From positions 384,848 to 448,847 of the forward strand of contig NZ_KQ410724.1 of assembly GCF_001262505.1 (NCBI RefSeq): DNA of 64,000 nt, written 5' to 3'. A program made the position numbers and the translations under genes. The stretch comes from Shinella sp. SUS2 (GTDB lineage Bacteria; Pseudomonadota; Alphaproteobacteria; Rhizobiales; Rhizobiaceae). Shown here piece by piece: positions 56,092 through 64,000 of this stretch. Numbering within the stretch: the first letter of the stretch is position 1; every line of letters begins with the position of its first letter. The notes under the pieces are model-generated. The model did not search any database and was not told where the DNA came from. It saw only the letters and a program-made list of their open reading frames with translations.

Positions 56092-57546
56092 TCAGCTCTT
56101 CCAGAAGAGCGGGGTGAGGATGACCAGCACGGTCAGGATTTCGAGGCGGCCGAGCAGCATCAGCAGGGAGAGCACGTAGAGCGCCGCATCATGGAACCCG
56201 GCGAAGGTGCCGGCCGGCCCGATCGCCTGCGTCACGCCCGGACCGACATTCGACAGCGAGGTCGCGGCCGCCGAGATCGCCGTCAGCACGTCGTAGCCCA
56301 TCAGGGCGAGCAGGATCGCGCCGACGGCCGAGATCGCGACATAGGTGATGAAGAACAGGAAGACGCTGCGCTGGAAATCGGCATCGACGGTCATCGATCC
56401 GTAGCGCACGGCGTGGATGCCATTCGGATAGATCAGGCGGTAGAGGCCGGTGCGGATGAAGTTGAAGAGGATGATCAGACGGTAGGCCTTCAGCCCCCCG
56501 GAGGTCGAGCCCGAACAGCCGCCCATGAAGGTGGCGACGAAGGCGAGCGCCACGATGAAATGGCCCCATTGCGTATAGTCGTCGCTCGAAAAGCCTGTCG
56601 TCGACAGGATGGAGGCAACGGTGAAGAAGGAATGGGCGAGCGCCTCGTGGAAGCTGACACCGTTTTCGAGCCGCTGGAACACGCTCGCCGCAATGGAGAA
56701 GAGCACGAGATAGCCGAGGAAGACGCGGATCTGCGGGTCGCGCCATGCATCGAGCCGCCCGCGCACGACGAAGAGGATCAAAACGGAGAAGGGCAGGCTG
56801 GACAGCGTCATGAAGAAGGTCGCTGCCCACAGCAGCGGCAGGCTCTTGTAGTAGCCGAAGGAGGCGTCATGCGTCGAAAGCCCGCCGGTCGCCACCGTCG
56901 ACATGGCATGGTTCAGCGCATCGAACCGGTTCATGCCGAGTGCGGCATAGACGACGGCACAGAGCAGGGTGATGCCGACATAGAGGGCGAGGAAGGCGCG
57001 GGTGTAGCTTGCGATTCGGGCGAAGGGCTTGTCCGCCGTATCCGAGGATTCCAGCTTGAAGAAGGACATGCCGCCGACGCGCAGATAGGGCATGATGAAC
57101 AGGCCGAGCGCCAGGATGCCGACACCGCCGAGCCAGTGCAGCAGCGAGCGCCACATCAGAACGCCCGGCGGCGCGTTGTCGAGGCCGGTAATGACGGTGG
57201 AGCCGGTCGTGCTGATCGCCGAGACCGACTCGAAGAAGGCCTGCGCGAAGGTGAGGTTCAGCGAGGAGAGCCAGAGCGGAATGGCGCCGATGATGCTGCC
57301 GGACAGCCAGAGCATGTTGACGACGAGAAAGCCCATGCGCTTGTTGAAGGGCGGCGGGCCGGACCGGGTGGCCGCGGCCGTTGCCAGAGACAGGCCGCCG
57401 GTCATGAAGGCGGAGAGGAAGAACACCTCCGAATCGGGATGGCCGTAATAGACGTCGATGAAGGCCGGGATCAGCATCGCGACGGAAAGATAGATCCCGC
57501 TGATGGCTGCGATATTGATGGCTGATCGGAAGATGGTGGCGTTCAA
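56092..57546 (-). CDS. trkH: TrkH-family potassium uptake transporter
   Basis: The protein is the membrane channel of a Trk/Ktr potassium system, gated by a TrkA-type subunit coded elsewhere. I place the start at a TTG giving (M)NATIFRSAINIAAISGIYLSVAMLIP (484 aa, the family's usual length); an in-frame ATG 21 codons upstream (57609) is the alternative, though its spacing from AAAGG is poor. Four pore-loop selectivity regions are visible, e.g. SAISTTGSTVITGLD, STVATGGLSTHDASF, SILSTTGFSSDDY and SLSNVGPGVTQAIGP, and MGGCSGSTSGGLK. About ten membrane segments in all. Confidence 0.92.
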   Translation of the reverse strand: MNATIFRSAINIAAISGIYLSVAMLIPAFIDVYYGHPDSEVFFLSAFMTGGLSLATAAATRSGPPPFNKRMGFLVVNMLWLSGSIIGAIPLWLSSLNLTFAQAFFESVSAISTTGSTVITGLDNAPPGVLMWRSLLHWLGGVGILALGLFIMPYLRVGGMSFFKLESSDTADKPFARIASYTRAFLALYVGITLLCAVVYAALGMNRFDALNHAMSTVATGGLSTHDASFGYYKSLPLLWAATFFMTLSSLPFSVLILFVVRGRLDAWRDPQIRVFLGYLVLFSIAASVFQRLENGVSFHEALAHSFFTVASILSTTGFSSDDYTQWGHFIVALAFVATFMGGCSGSTSGGLKAYRLIILFNFIRTGLYRLIYPNGIHAVRYGSMTVDADFQRSVFLFFITYVAISAVGAILLALMGYDVLTAISAAATSLSNVGPGVTQAIGPAGTFAGFHDAALYVLSLLMLLGRLEILTVLVILTPLFWKS

Positions 57547-57807
57547 GTTCTGGTCTCGAAGAGGCCATGCTGGCCAGGGCGGGTGGTAACCGTCGCGTCG
57601 ATATGCCATAGCCTTTGCATCGTCCAAACTCAAGGATGGCGCCCCGGCGCGGCGCCATTCCGGTTCGGACAGGTTCTGTCGCGCGGCTCTCGCGGCCGCG
57701 GGGCATCGGAAAGGTTTGAAGAATGATCGGCTTTGCCTGCCTCTGTCCTTTTCCGAAGGCAAGAAACGCAGTTTTTTGAACCCAATCTATCGAACACGGA
57801 CCAGAGC

Positions 57808-59055
57808 ATGACACCTGACGTCGACACGGCCATGGAGGCCCTGCGCGGCCTCTTTCCCGAAACGCCGCTTCAACTGAACGAACATCTTTCCGCCCGCTAC
57901 GGTGCGGACATCTATCTCAAGCGCGAAGACCTTTCGCCGGTGCGCTCCTACAAGATCCGCGGGGCCTTCAACTTCTTCCGCAAGGTGCTCGCCGATGCTT
58001 CCGGTGCCCGCAGCTTCGTCTGCGCCTCGGCCGGCAACCACGCGCAGGGCTTTGCCTTCGTCTGCCGCCATTTCGGCGTGCCGGGCGTGGTTTTCATGCC
58101 GGTGACGACGCCGCAGCAGAAGATCGACAAGACGCGCATGTTTGGCGGCGACTTCGTCACGATCAAGCTCGTCGGCGACTTCTTCGACCAGTGCTACACG
58201 GCGGCCCGCGCGCATGCCGAGGCGACCGGCGCGCTGATGGTGCCACCGTTCGACCATGCCGACATCATCGAAGGACAGGCGACGGTCGCGGCGGAGTTCG
58301 TCGCCCAGCTGCCGGACGGCATGCTTCCGGACCTCGTCGTGTTGCCGGTCGGCGGCGGCGGTCTCGCCTCCGGCATAACGGGTTACCTTGACGGCCGGAT
58401 CGGCCCGTCGAGTTTCATCTTCTGCGAGCCGGCGGGTGCGCCGAGCCTCCGGCGCAGCCTCGAAAGCGGCGCGGTGGTGACGCTCGACCAGGTCGACAAC
58501 TTTGTCGACGGTGCCGCGGTCGGCCAGATCGGGGCGCTGAATTTCGCTGCGCTGAGCCGCTTCTCAGCCGACCAGGTGATGCTGCTGTCGGAAAATGCGA
58601 TCTGCGTGACGATGATCGACATGCTGAATGTCGAGGGCGTGGTGCTGGAGCCGGCCGGCGCGCTGTCGCTGACGGCGCTCGATGCGCTTGGCCGCGAGGC
58701 GCTGGAAGGCAAGACGGTCGTTGCCGTGGTTTCCGGCGGCAATTTCGATTTCGAGCGCCTGCCCGATGTCAAGGAGCGCGCGATGCGGCATGCGGGACTG
58801 AAGAAGTATTTCATCCTGCGCCTTGCCCAGCGTCCCGGCGCGCTGCGCGACGTCCTCAACCTGCTCGGCCCGGACGACGACATCGCCCGCTTCGAATATC
58901 TCAAGAAATCCGCCCGCAACTTCGGCTCGATCCTCATCGGCATCGAGACCAAGGCGCCGGAGAATTTCGCTGCCTTGAAAAAGGCCTTCGACGGGGCGGG
59001 CCTGCGCTACCAGGACATCACGGAAAACGAGATCCTGGCCAATCTCGTTATCTAG
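57808..59055 (+). CDS. ilvA: Threonine ammonia-lyase
   Basis: The PLP enzyme converts threonine to 2-oxobutanoate, the first step of isoleucine synthesis (or threonine catabolism). From the ATG MTPDVDTAMEALRGLFPETP the product is 415 aa. The PLP lysine is in SYKIRGAFNFF (Lys49); ASAGNHAQGFAF binds substrate and PVGGGGLASG holds the phosphate. A single C-terminal ACT-like domain (KKYFILRLAQRPGALRDVL... NLVI) points to allosteric control, as in short biosynthetic forms. Confidence 0.94.
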   Translation: MTPDVDTAMEALRGLFPETPLQLNEHLSARYGADIYLKREDLSPVRSYKIRGAFNFFRKVLADASGARSFVCASAGNHAQGFAFVCRHFGVPGVVFMPVTTPQQKIDKTRMFGGDFVTIKLVGDFFDQCYTAARAHAEATGALMVPPFDHADIIEGQATVAAEFVAQLPDGMLPDLVVLPVGGGGLASGITGYLDGRIGPSSFIFCEPAGAPSLRRSLESGAVVTLDQVDNFVDGAAVGQIGALNFAALSRFSADQVMLLSENAICVTMIDMLNVEGVVLEPAGALSLTALDALGREALEGKTVVAVVSGGNFDFERLPDVKERAMRHAGLKKYFILRLAQRPGALRDVLNLLGPDDDIARFEYLKKSARNFGSILIGIETKAPENFAALKKAFDGAGLRYQDITENEILANLVI

Positions 59056-59170
59056 GTCGCGTTGCCTGCTGCCCGCGCCAGTCTTCCATCAAGAGGACGT
59101 CGCGGCGGCGGGTGATGCTATCCACAGCTCTCCCCTTGGAGCGCGCCGCGGCCTGTGTTAGCAATCGGCC

Positions 59171-59485
59171 ATGGCATCGTTCTTTTCAAAACTCTTCGGT
59201 CGCGGCGGCGACTCGGCAACTCCCGCGAAAATCGCGGAGGAAACCGAGGCTTACAACGACCTCACCTTCGTTGCGGCTCCCATTCCGGAAGGCGGGCAGT
59301 ATCGTCTGGCAGGCCGGATCGAGAAGCGGGACGGCGACCGGGTCCTGACCCGCAGCTTCATCCGCGCTGATCTCTTCTCCTCGCGGGACGATACGGTCGC
59401 CTCGACCTTCCGCAAGGCGAAGCAGATCGCCGACCAGCATGGCGCCTCGCTCTTCGGCGACGGCATCGACAGCCGGCAGGTCTGA
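59171..59485 (+). CDS. HlyU-family protein
   Basis: The 104-aa product matches the HlyU family (PF10115): a short basic N-terminus MASFFSKLFGRGG, then EAYNDLTFVAAPIPEGGQYRLAGRIEKRDGDRVLTRSFIRADLFSSRDDTVASTFRKAKQIADQHG. In Vibrio an unrelated protein of the same name activates haemolysin genes; in alphaproteobacteria no role is established and no haemolysin gene is near. Cytosolic; monocistronic. Confidence 0.82.
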   Translation: MASFFSKLFGRGGDSATPAKIAEETEAYNDLTFVAAPIPEGGQYRLAGRIEKRDGDRVLTRSFIRADLFSSRDDTVASTFRKAKQIADQHGASLFGDGIDSRQV

Positions 59486-59647
59486 GGACCCAGGCGGATT
59501 TTTCGTCCGCCCCTGTGAAAAGTCGTACACAATTGCACGAAGGCGCTGGAGAACCGGCGCGATTGCCTGTATCCGCGGGAAAACAACTTGTTGCGACTCT
59601 CTCGGTGCGGTTAGCTGCCGGGCAGTCGAAGATGCTGCGGACAGCCC

Positions 59648-60904
59648 ATGGGTATTGAAAACCTGATTCTGCTTCTCATCGAGGCCGGGTTCTATTTCGT
59701 CTTCATGGTGGGCCTTCTGCACCTGCGCCATCAGCTGGGCATCGGCGTGTTCATTGCCGCGCTCGGCGTCATGCACTTCCTGGAAACCTATCTGGCCGCG
59801 GTCTTTTACATCGAATTGCCCTTCGGCGTCATTTCGCCGGGCTCCTCGGTGCTGTTTTCCGGCAAGCTGATGATGATTCTCCTTCTTTATGTGAAGGAGG
59901 ATGCGGCGGTGGTGCGCGCGCCGATCTACGGCCTGCTCGCCGGCAATTTCCTGACGGTCGGCCTCAGTTTCTTCCTGCGCCATCACCAGACCATCGGCGT
60001 GGTGCCCGGCCGCATCGCCGACCTTGCCTTCATCGACGAGATGGGCTGGCTGATGCTGTGGGGCACGACGCTGCTCTATCTCGATTCGTTGGCGATCATC
60101 CTGCTCTACGAGCGGCTCGGGCGAGTCTTCAAGAAGAACACGGCCCTGCGCTTCTTCGTCTCCGGCATCGTGGTGCTCACCTTCGACCAGATCGGCTTCT
60201 TCGCCGCGCTGCATTTCCTCAACGGCGCGCCGACCGAGGTGTTCTGGGGCGGCTGGATTGCTAAGATGCTGGCGGCGAGCGCCTATGCGGTGCTGATCAC
60301 CGTGTACCTGCACTATTCGCGCATTTCCGCCATTCCCGTTTCACCGCGTCCGATCTCGGACATCTTTGCCGATCTCACCTTCCGCGAGCGCTACGAGGAC
60401 CTGCTCGACCGTTCCGGCCGCGACGCGCTGACCGGCGTCTACGATCGCAGCCGCCTGGAGTTCGAGGCGCCGCGCATGCTGTCGGCCATGTTGGCCGAGG
60501 GAAAGCCGATGACATTGATGATCATCGACGCCGACCATTTCAAGGACGTCAACGATCGCTTCGGGCACCTTGCCGGCGACGGCGTTTTGAAGGATATCGC
60601 CGCCAGCCTGCAGCGGGCCCTGCGCACCAGCGACCGGCTGTTTCGTTTCGGCGGCGAGGAATTCGTGGTCATCTGCGAGGACATTTCCCCGGCGGTCGGC
60701 ACCGAGCGGGCGCAGATGCTGCGCCAGGCCGTCGAGGCCGAAATCCGCCGGCCGGACGGCGTGCCGGTGACGGTCAGCATCGGCATCGCCAACAGCTACA
60801 GCGACGGCACGACGCTGAATGCGCTGCTCTCCGCTGCCGATGCCCGGCTCTATGCCGCCAAGAACGGCGGGCGCAACCGCGTCATCTCCAGCGAAAGCGT
60901 CTAG
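59648..60904 (+). CDS. Membrane diguanylate cyclase (GGDEF with I-site)
   Basis: The 418-aa product has about seven hydrophobic segments in residues 5-225, followed by a GGDEF domain: RDALTGVYDRSRLEFEAPR, IIDADHFKDVNDRFGH and GGEEF at 335-339. The RTSD motif at 326-329, five residues before GGEEF, is a proper RxxD inhibitory site, so c-di-GMP feedback is expected, in contrast with the other cyclase in this window. The membrane part could be a sensor; ligand unknown. Confidence 0.9.
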   Translation: MGIENLILLLIEAGFYFVFMVGLLHLRHQLGIGVFIAALGVMHFLETYLAAVFYIELPFGVISPGSSVLFSGKLMMILLLYVKEDAAVVRAPIYGLLAGNFLTVGLSFFLRHHQTIGVVPGRIADLAFIDEMGWLMLWGTTLLYLDSLAIILLYERLGRVFKKNTALRFFVSGIVVLTFDQIGFFAALHFLNGAPTEVFWGGWIAKMLAASAYAVLITVYLHYSRISAIPVSPRPISDIFADLTFRERYEDLLDRSGRDALTGVYDRSRLEFEAPRMLSAMLAEGKPMTLMIIDADHFKDVNDRFGHLAGDGVLKDIAASLQRALRTSDRLFRFGGEEFVVICEDISPAVGTERAQMLRQAVEAEIRRPDGVPVTVSIGIANSYSDGTTLNALLSAADARLYAAKNGGRNRVISSESV

Positions 60905-60941
60905 CGGTTTTGCATCCGGAACCGCGTGAAACCGGAACGAC

Positions 60942-61403
60942 CTAGACCCCGACATTCGGCCGATCGATGATCTCGCGCAGGGCGAAGCTCGAATTGATCT
61001 TCACCACATGGGGAAAGGCCGACAGCCAGTCGCGGTGGATGCGCTCGTAGTCCTCTAGGTCCTTTGCGGCGACGCGCAGGATGTAGTCGTATTCACCCGA
61101 CATCAGGTAGCAGACCAGCACGTTGGGACAGAGTTTGACCGCCGCCTCGAATTCCGCGAGCGTCTTGGCGAACTGGCCGGACAGCGAGATGTGCACGATG
61201 GCGATCATCTTGTAGTCCAGCGCCTTTGGCGAAATGCGGGCGTGGTAGCCGGTGACGGTGCCGGATTTTTCGAGGATGTCGAGGCGGCGTGAACAGGCCG
61301 ATGGCGACAGGCCGACACGCTCGGCAAGCTCGGCATTGGAGATTCGCCCGTTCTGCTGGAGAGCCTTGAGGATCGCAGCATCGATTGCATCCAAGTGCGC
61401 CAT
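60942..61403 (-). CDS. Lrp/AsnC-family transcriptional regulator (AldR-like)
   Basis: The 153-aa product from MAHLDAIDAAILKAL, with AAGGAAATTCGA upstream, has the N-terminal helix-turn-helix (ISNAELAERVGLSPSACSRRLDILEKSG) and C-terminal effector/oligomerisation domain (YKMIAIVHISLSGQFAKTLAEFE, VCYLMSGEYDYILRV). It is divergent from alanine dehydrogenase, and regulators in this position (AldR) activate or repress ald in response to alanine. The shared spacer has phased TTCGAA-type repeats. Confidence 0.92.
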   Translation of the reverse strand: MAHLDAIDAAILKALQQNGRISNAELAERVGLSPSACSRRLDILEKSGTVTGYHARISPKALDYKMIAIVHISLSGQFAKTLAEFEAAVKLCPNVLVCYLMSGEYDYILRVAAKDLEDYERIHRDWLSAFPHVVKINSSFALREIIDRPNVGV

Positions 61404-61449
61404 TCGAATTTCCTTCGAAAATTCCGCTAATATCAGGAGAATATTCGAC
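61403..61449. promoter_or_regulatory. Probable Lrp/AldR operator in the divergent spacer
   Basis: TTCGAA occurs at 61403-61408 and 61414-61419 (11 bases apart) and TTCGAC at 61444-61449 (about three turns on). CGAAAATTC (61416-61424) and GAATATTCG (61439-61447) form an imperfect inverted repeat around an AT-rich centre. Helically phased weak palindromes next to an Lrp-family gene are typical operators. The remaining spacer contains the ald ribosome-binding site AAAGGAA. Confidence 0.5.
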
Positions 61450-61567
61450 GTGTGGCCGTTTCGCAAACCGGCTTTGCAAGGACATTGCGTGCGTCCTCTG
61501 CTTCCATGGTGATCCCCGCCGGGAGCGGCGGCAATGAAAACGGGAACACACTGGGAAAGGAACGCGC

Positions 61568-62686
61568 ATGCGTGTCGGTTGTCCGAAGGAAATCAAGAAT
61601 CATGAATATCGGGTGGGTCTGACGCCCGGTGCCGTGCGCGAATATGTGGCCCACGGCCACGAGGTTCTCGTCGAGACCAAGGCCGGCGCCGGCATCGGCG
61701 CAGACGATGACGCCTATCGCGCCGCCGGCGCGAAGATTGCCGCCACCGCCGCCGATATCTTCCAGAAGTGCGACATGGTGGTGAAGGTCAAGGAACCGCA
61801 GCCCGCCGAATGGGCGCAGCTCCGCGACGGACAGATTCTCTATACCTACCTGCATCTTGCGCCCGATCCGGACCAGACCAAGGGCCTTCTCGCCTCCGGC
61901 GTCACCGCCATCGCCTATGAGACGGTGACGGACGAGCGCGGTGGTCTGCCCCTCCTTGCGCCGATGTCCGAGGTCGCCGGCCGCCTGTCCATCCAGGCGG
62001 GTGCGACGGCGCTGCAGAAGGCCAATGGCGGCCGCGGTATCCTGCTCGGCGGCGTGCCCGGCGTGCTGCCGGCCAAGGTCGCGATCATCGGCGGCGGCGT
62101 CGTTGGCCTGCACGCGGCGAAGATGGCCGCGGGCCTCGGCGCAGATGTTTCGATCCTCGACCGCTCGATCCCGCGCCTGCGCCAGCTCGACGATCTCTTC
62201 GGCGGGCGCATCCATACCCGCTATTCGACCATCGACGCGCTGGAGGAGGAGGTCTTCTCCGCCGATCTCGTCATCGGCGCAGTGCTGATCCCCGGTGCCG
62301 CGGCCCCGAAACTCGTCACCCGCGAAATGCTCTCGGGCATGAAGAAGGGGGCGGTCATCGTCGACGTCGCCATCGATCAGGGCGGCTGCTTCGAGACCTC
62401 GCACGCGACGACCCATTCCGACCCGACCTACGAGGTCGACGGCGTGGTGCACTACTGCGTCGCCAACATGCCGGGCGCCGTGCCGGTCACCTCCGCCCAT
62501 GCCCTGAACAACGCAACGCTGCACTACGGCCTGCAGCTTGCCGACAAGGGCCTGAAGGCGATCGCCGAGGATCGGCACCTCCGCGCCGGTCTCAACGTGC
62601 ATAAGGGCCGCGTGACGAACCGCCCGGTCGCCGATGCGCTCGGCTACGAGGCCTATGCGCCCGAAGCGGTGCTCAACGTCGCCTGA
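61568..62686 (+). CDS. ald: Alanine dehydrogenase
   Basis: The enzyme oxidatively deaminates L-alanine to pyruvate and ammonia with NAD+. The 372-aa product starts [21 protein letters not shown] (Arg15 binds pyruvate) and has KVKEPQ (Lys), YLHLAPD (His), the nucleotide-binding [22 protein letters not shown] and the C-terminal [20 protein letters not shown] (Asp). All catalytic residues are intact. AAGGAA precedes the ATG. Divergent from the Lrp-family gene and closed by a strong terminator. Confidence 0.97.
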   Translation: MRVGCPKEIKNHEYRVGLTPGAVREYVAHGHEVLVETKAGAGIGADDDAYRAAGAKIAATAADIFQKCDMVVKVKEPQPAEWAQLRDGQILYTYLHLAPDPDQTKGLLASGVTAIAYETVTDERGGLPLLAPMSEVAGRLSIQAGATALQKANGGRGILLGGVPGVLPAKVAIIGGGVVGLHAAKMAAGLGADVSILDRSIPRLRQLDDLFGGRIHTRYSTIDALEEEVFSADLVIGAVLIPGAAAPKLVTREMLSGMKKGAVIVDVAIDQGGCFETSHATTHSDPTYEVDGVVHYCVANMPGAVPVTSAHALNNATLHYGLQLADKGLKAIAEDRHLRAGLNVHKGRVTNRPVADALGYEAYAPEAVLNVA

Positions 62687-62710
62687 TCGGGGTCACGGTA
62701 CGGATAAAGG

Positions 62711-62736
62711 AGGCCCGGAGCGATCCGGGCCTTTTT
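62711..62736 (+). terminator. Intrinsic terminator after ald
   Basis: AGGCCCGGA (62711-62719) pairs with TCCGGGCCT (62724-62732) around a GCGA loop, followed by TTTT. It abuts the stop of the convergent DUF1203 gene. Confidence 0.9.
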
Positions 62737-63203
62737 CATGCCCGCTCGACGCGGCACTGGTAGCAGTTGTTGCGGGCCGAGCGGATGTGCAGATAGGCGA
62801 CGTCCTGCCGGGCGAGCAGCACTGCGGCATAGGCCGGGATGCCGGATGTCGGCACCACGGCGCCGGTGCCGTAGAGGATGCGGTCTTCCGCCGAATAGCC
62901 GCGCACGATGTAGTCGCGGCTGGTCAGCATTGGCGGCGGGCTTTGCGAGGGCTGATGGGCCGGACAGGGCTCGGCGTGGAGGAAGATCGGTCCGGTTTCC
63001 GCATAGGGCTGCATGGCCGGGAAGGGGCGGTGCGCCAGGACGAGATAGGGCTCCCCGGCGCCGACCAGCCGCAGGCAATGGCGGCAGGGCACGCCGGTAC
63101 CGTCGGAAACATGCCGTTCCGGCTCAAGGCCGTAGGCATCCTTGCCGCCGGTCCAATAGGCGGCGGCGGTTTCGGTCGGCATGGGCAGGAAGCGGATGGA
63201 CAT
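62736..63203 (-). CDS. DUF1203 family protein
   Basis: The 155-aa product (MSIRFLPMPTETAAAYWTGGKDAYGLEPERHVSDGTGVPCRHCL...) fits the DUF1203 family: CRHCLRLVGAGEPYLVLAHRPF, GPIFLHAEPC, RGYSAEDRILYGTGAVV and the C-terminal YLHIRSARNNCYQCRVERA. Four or more Cys, including CxxC pairs at both ends, suggest metal binding. No function is established. It is cytosolic and convergent with ald. Confidence 0.85.
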   Translation of the reverse strand: MSIRFLPMPTETAAAYWTGGKDAYGLEPERHVSDGTGVPCRHCLRLVGAGEPYLVLAHRPFPAMQPYAETGPIFLHAEPCPAHQPSQSPPPMLTSRDYIVRGYSAEDRILYGTGAVVPTSGIPAYAAVLLARQDVAYLHIRSARNNCYQCRVERA

Positions 63204-63275
63204 GGCACAGGGCTCCGGTTGACGTGCCGGTAGCCTCCCGTTTTTGCCACGATCGCGACACCCGTTTCCTGCGGT

Positions 63276-64000
63276 TCAGCCCGGTTTGCGGAAGAGTTTG
63301 TCGCAATGTTCCAGGAGATGCACGGGGTCGATCGCCGGCTCGGCGAGGCAGAGGCCGACCATGGTCCGGGCGATATGCAGATAATAGGCCTCGTTCTCCC
63401 GGGCAGAGGCGATGTTCTTGGCGATGGCCGTCCGCCGATCCTTCACCCGCTTGCGCATCGACGACGGCAGCACGCGTTCGCCGGCCGCCAGCAGGCGATC
63501 ACGGATGGTGAGGTGACGAATGCGCCTCTGCCGCGCGGCAAGCAGTCGCGTCGCTGCGGCAAAGACGAAATCGGGCGCATGGCGCCGCCAGATATCGGCA
63601 AGGGCCGCGGGGCAGGCCGCGAGGTAACCCTCAAGCAGGCTCCGCCGCTGCGCGCCCTGGCGACAGAAGGGGCGCATCAGCGTGGCTGCAAGCTCGATGC
63701 CCGACACGTCATAGGTCATCAGCTCGTAATCGATGAGGCCGATCGCGTGGTGGTCCTGCTCGATGATGTTGCTGCCGTAGAGATCGCCGTGGGTCAGCTG
63801 GTTTGCGGGCAGGCGGCGCATGCGGGCAAGGCTTTCCTCGATCCAGCGCCGCTCCTCGGGTGTATGCGCCGCGCCGGCGAAGGAAAGATAGGCCTCGTGC
63901 GGCAGGACGGGCTGCCGCCGCTCGAAGAGCGCGCCCGAAGCGGCGCCTTCGATCGCGTTCAGCTTCGCCAGCGTTCCACCGAGCGCGGCGAGGGCCTTCG
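63276..64000 (-). CDS. Aminoglycoside-type phosphotransferase (APH/kinase fold), truncated by window edge
   Basis: The frame is open to the end of the window, so the N-terminal part (ATP-binding lobe) is missing. Visible are the upstream KALAALGGTLAKLNAIEG, the Brenner motif LTHGDLYGSNII (catalytic Asp, Asn) and IGLIDYELMTYD (Mg-binding Asp). The family includes choline, homoserine and aminoglycoside kinases; substrate not assignable. The C-terminal part is Arg-rich and helical. There is no start in the window; the first ATG (63821) is internal. Confidence 0.85.
   Translation of the reverse strand, partial: KALAALGGTLAKLNAIEGAASGALFERRQPVLPHEAYLSFAGAAHTPEERRWIEESLARMRRLPANQLTHGDLYGSNIIEQDHHAIGLIDYELMTYDVSGIELAATLMRPFCRQGAQRRSLLEGYLAACPAALADIWRRHAPDFVFAAATRLLAARQRRIRHLTIRDRLLAAGERVLPSSMRKRVKDRRTAIAKNIASARENEAYYLHIARTMVGLCLAEPAIDPVHLLEHCDKLFRKPG

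Overview
The window is a chromosomal segment of an alphaproteobacterium, almost certainly a member of the Rhizobiaceae (Rhizobium/Agrobacterium/Ensifer/Shinella-like). The grounds are high GC with GC-rich third positions, rhizobial-type ribosomal proteins and RNA polymerase subunits (RpoB 1379 aa, RpoC 1403 aa, RpoA 336 aa, short-LID adenylate kinase), and a gene set (DUF1883, HlyU-family protein, MsrPQ, B12-dependent NrdJ, small ETFPASDP protein) that is common in that family. Genus and species cannot be fixed from the sequence alone.

Region 1 (1-10.8 kb) is the beta operon: the 3' part of rplA, then rplJ, rplL, rpoB and rpoC, closed by a strong terminator. Spacers carry hairpins likely to act in attenuation or RNA processing. 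A short insert (10.8-12.3 kb) holds a secreted di-haem cytochrome c peroxidase under a probable FnrN/FixK-type box and, on the other strand, a 98-aa protein of unknown function. Region 2 (12.5-32.4 kb) is the complete str-S10-spc-alpha supercluster, all on the plus strand: rpsL, rpsG, fusA, tuf, rpsJ, rplCDWB, rpsS, rplV, rpsC, rplP, rpmC, rpsQ, rplNXE, rpsNH, rplFR, rpsE, rpmD, rplO, secY, adk, rpsM, rpsK, rpoA, rplQ. Several spacers hold terminator-like or long hairpin structures. The rpsM-rpsK spacer has a terminator plus two copies of a 35-nt motif exactly 100 nt apart that differ by a compensatory base change.

Region 3 (32.4-42.0 kb) is housekeeping and stress genes: a membrane diguanylate cyclase, MsrQ/MsrP (repair of oxidised periplasmic methionine), a DegP/HtrA protease overlapping rarA (stalled-fork ATPase), DUF1883, two alpha/beta hydrolases, a small secreted protein, a 56-aa ETFPASDP protein and a membrane-anchored endonuclease/exonuclease/phosphatase-family protein. 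About 0.8 kb without a convincing gene follows (42.04-42.83 kb). Region 4 (42.8-52.5 kb) is nrdJ with an NrdR-like box, a periplasmic Cache/PDC-like protein, xanthine phosphoribosyltransferase, a GNAT acetyltransferase, a tandem universal stress protein with a perfect FnrN/FixK box, a molybdopterin-binding-domain protein, WrbA, a Nudix hydrolase and tRNA-Leu(UAA). Region 5 (52.7-64 kb) is an unrecognised 270-aa beta-rich protein with an acidic C-terminus, the Pit/DUF47 phosphate transport pair, a secreted protein, a TrkH-type potassium transporter, threonine ammonia-lyase, a HlyU-family protein, a second diguanylate cyclase, a divergent Lrp-family regulator/alanine dehydrogenase pair, a DUF1203 protein and a truncated phosphotransferase at the edge.

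I saw no CRISPR array, prophage, insertion sequence or integrative element. The window is mostly core genome. The points most worth a second look are regulatory RNA structures in the ribosomal spacers, the 270-aa protein, and the predicted FnrN/FixK, NrdR and Lrp sites.
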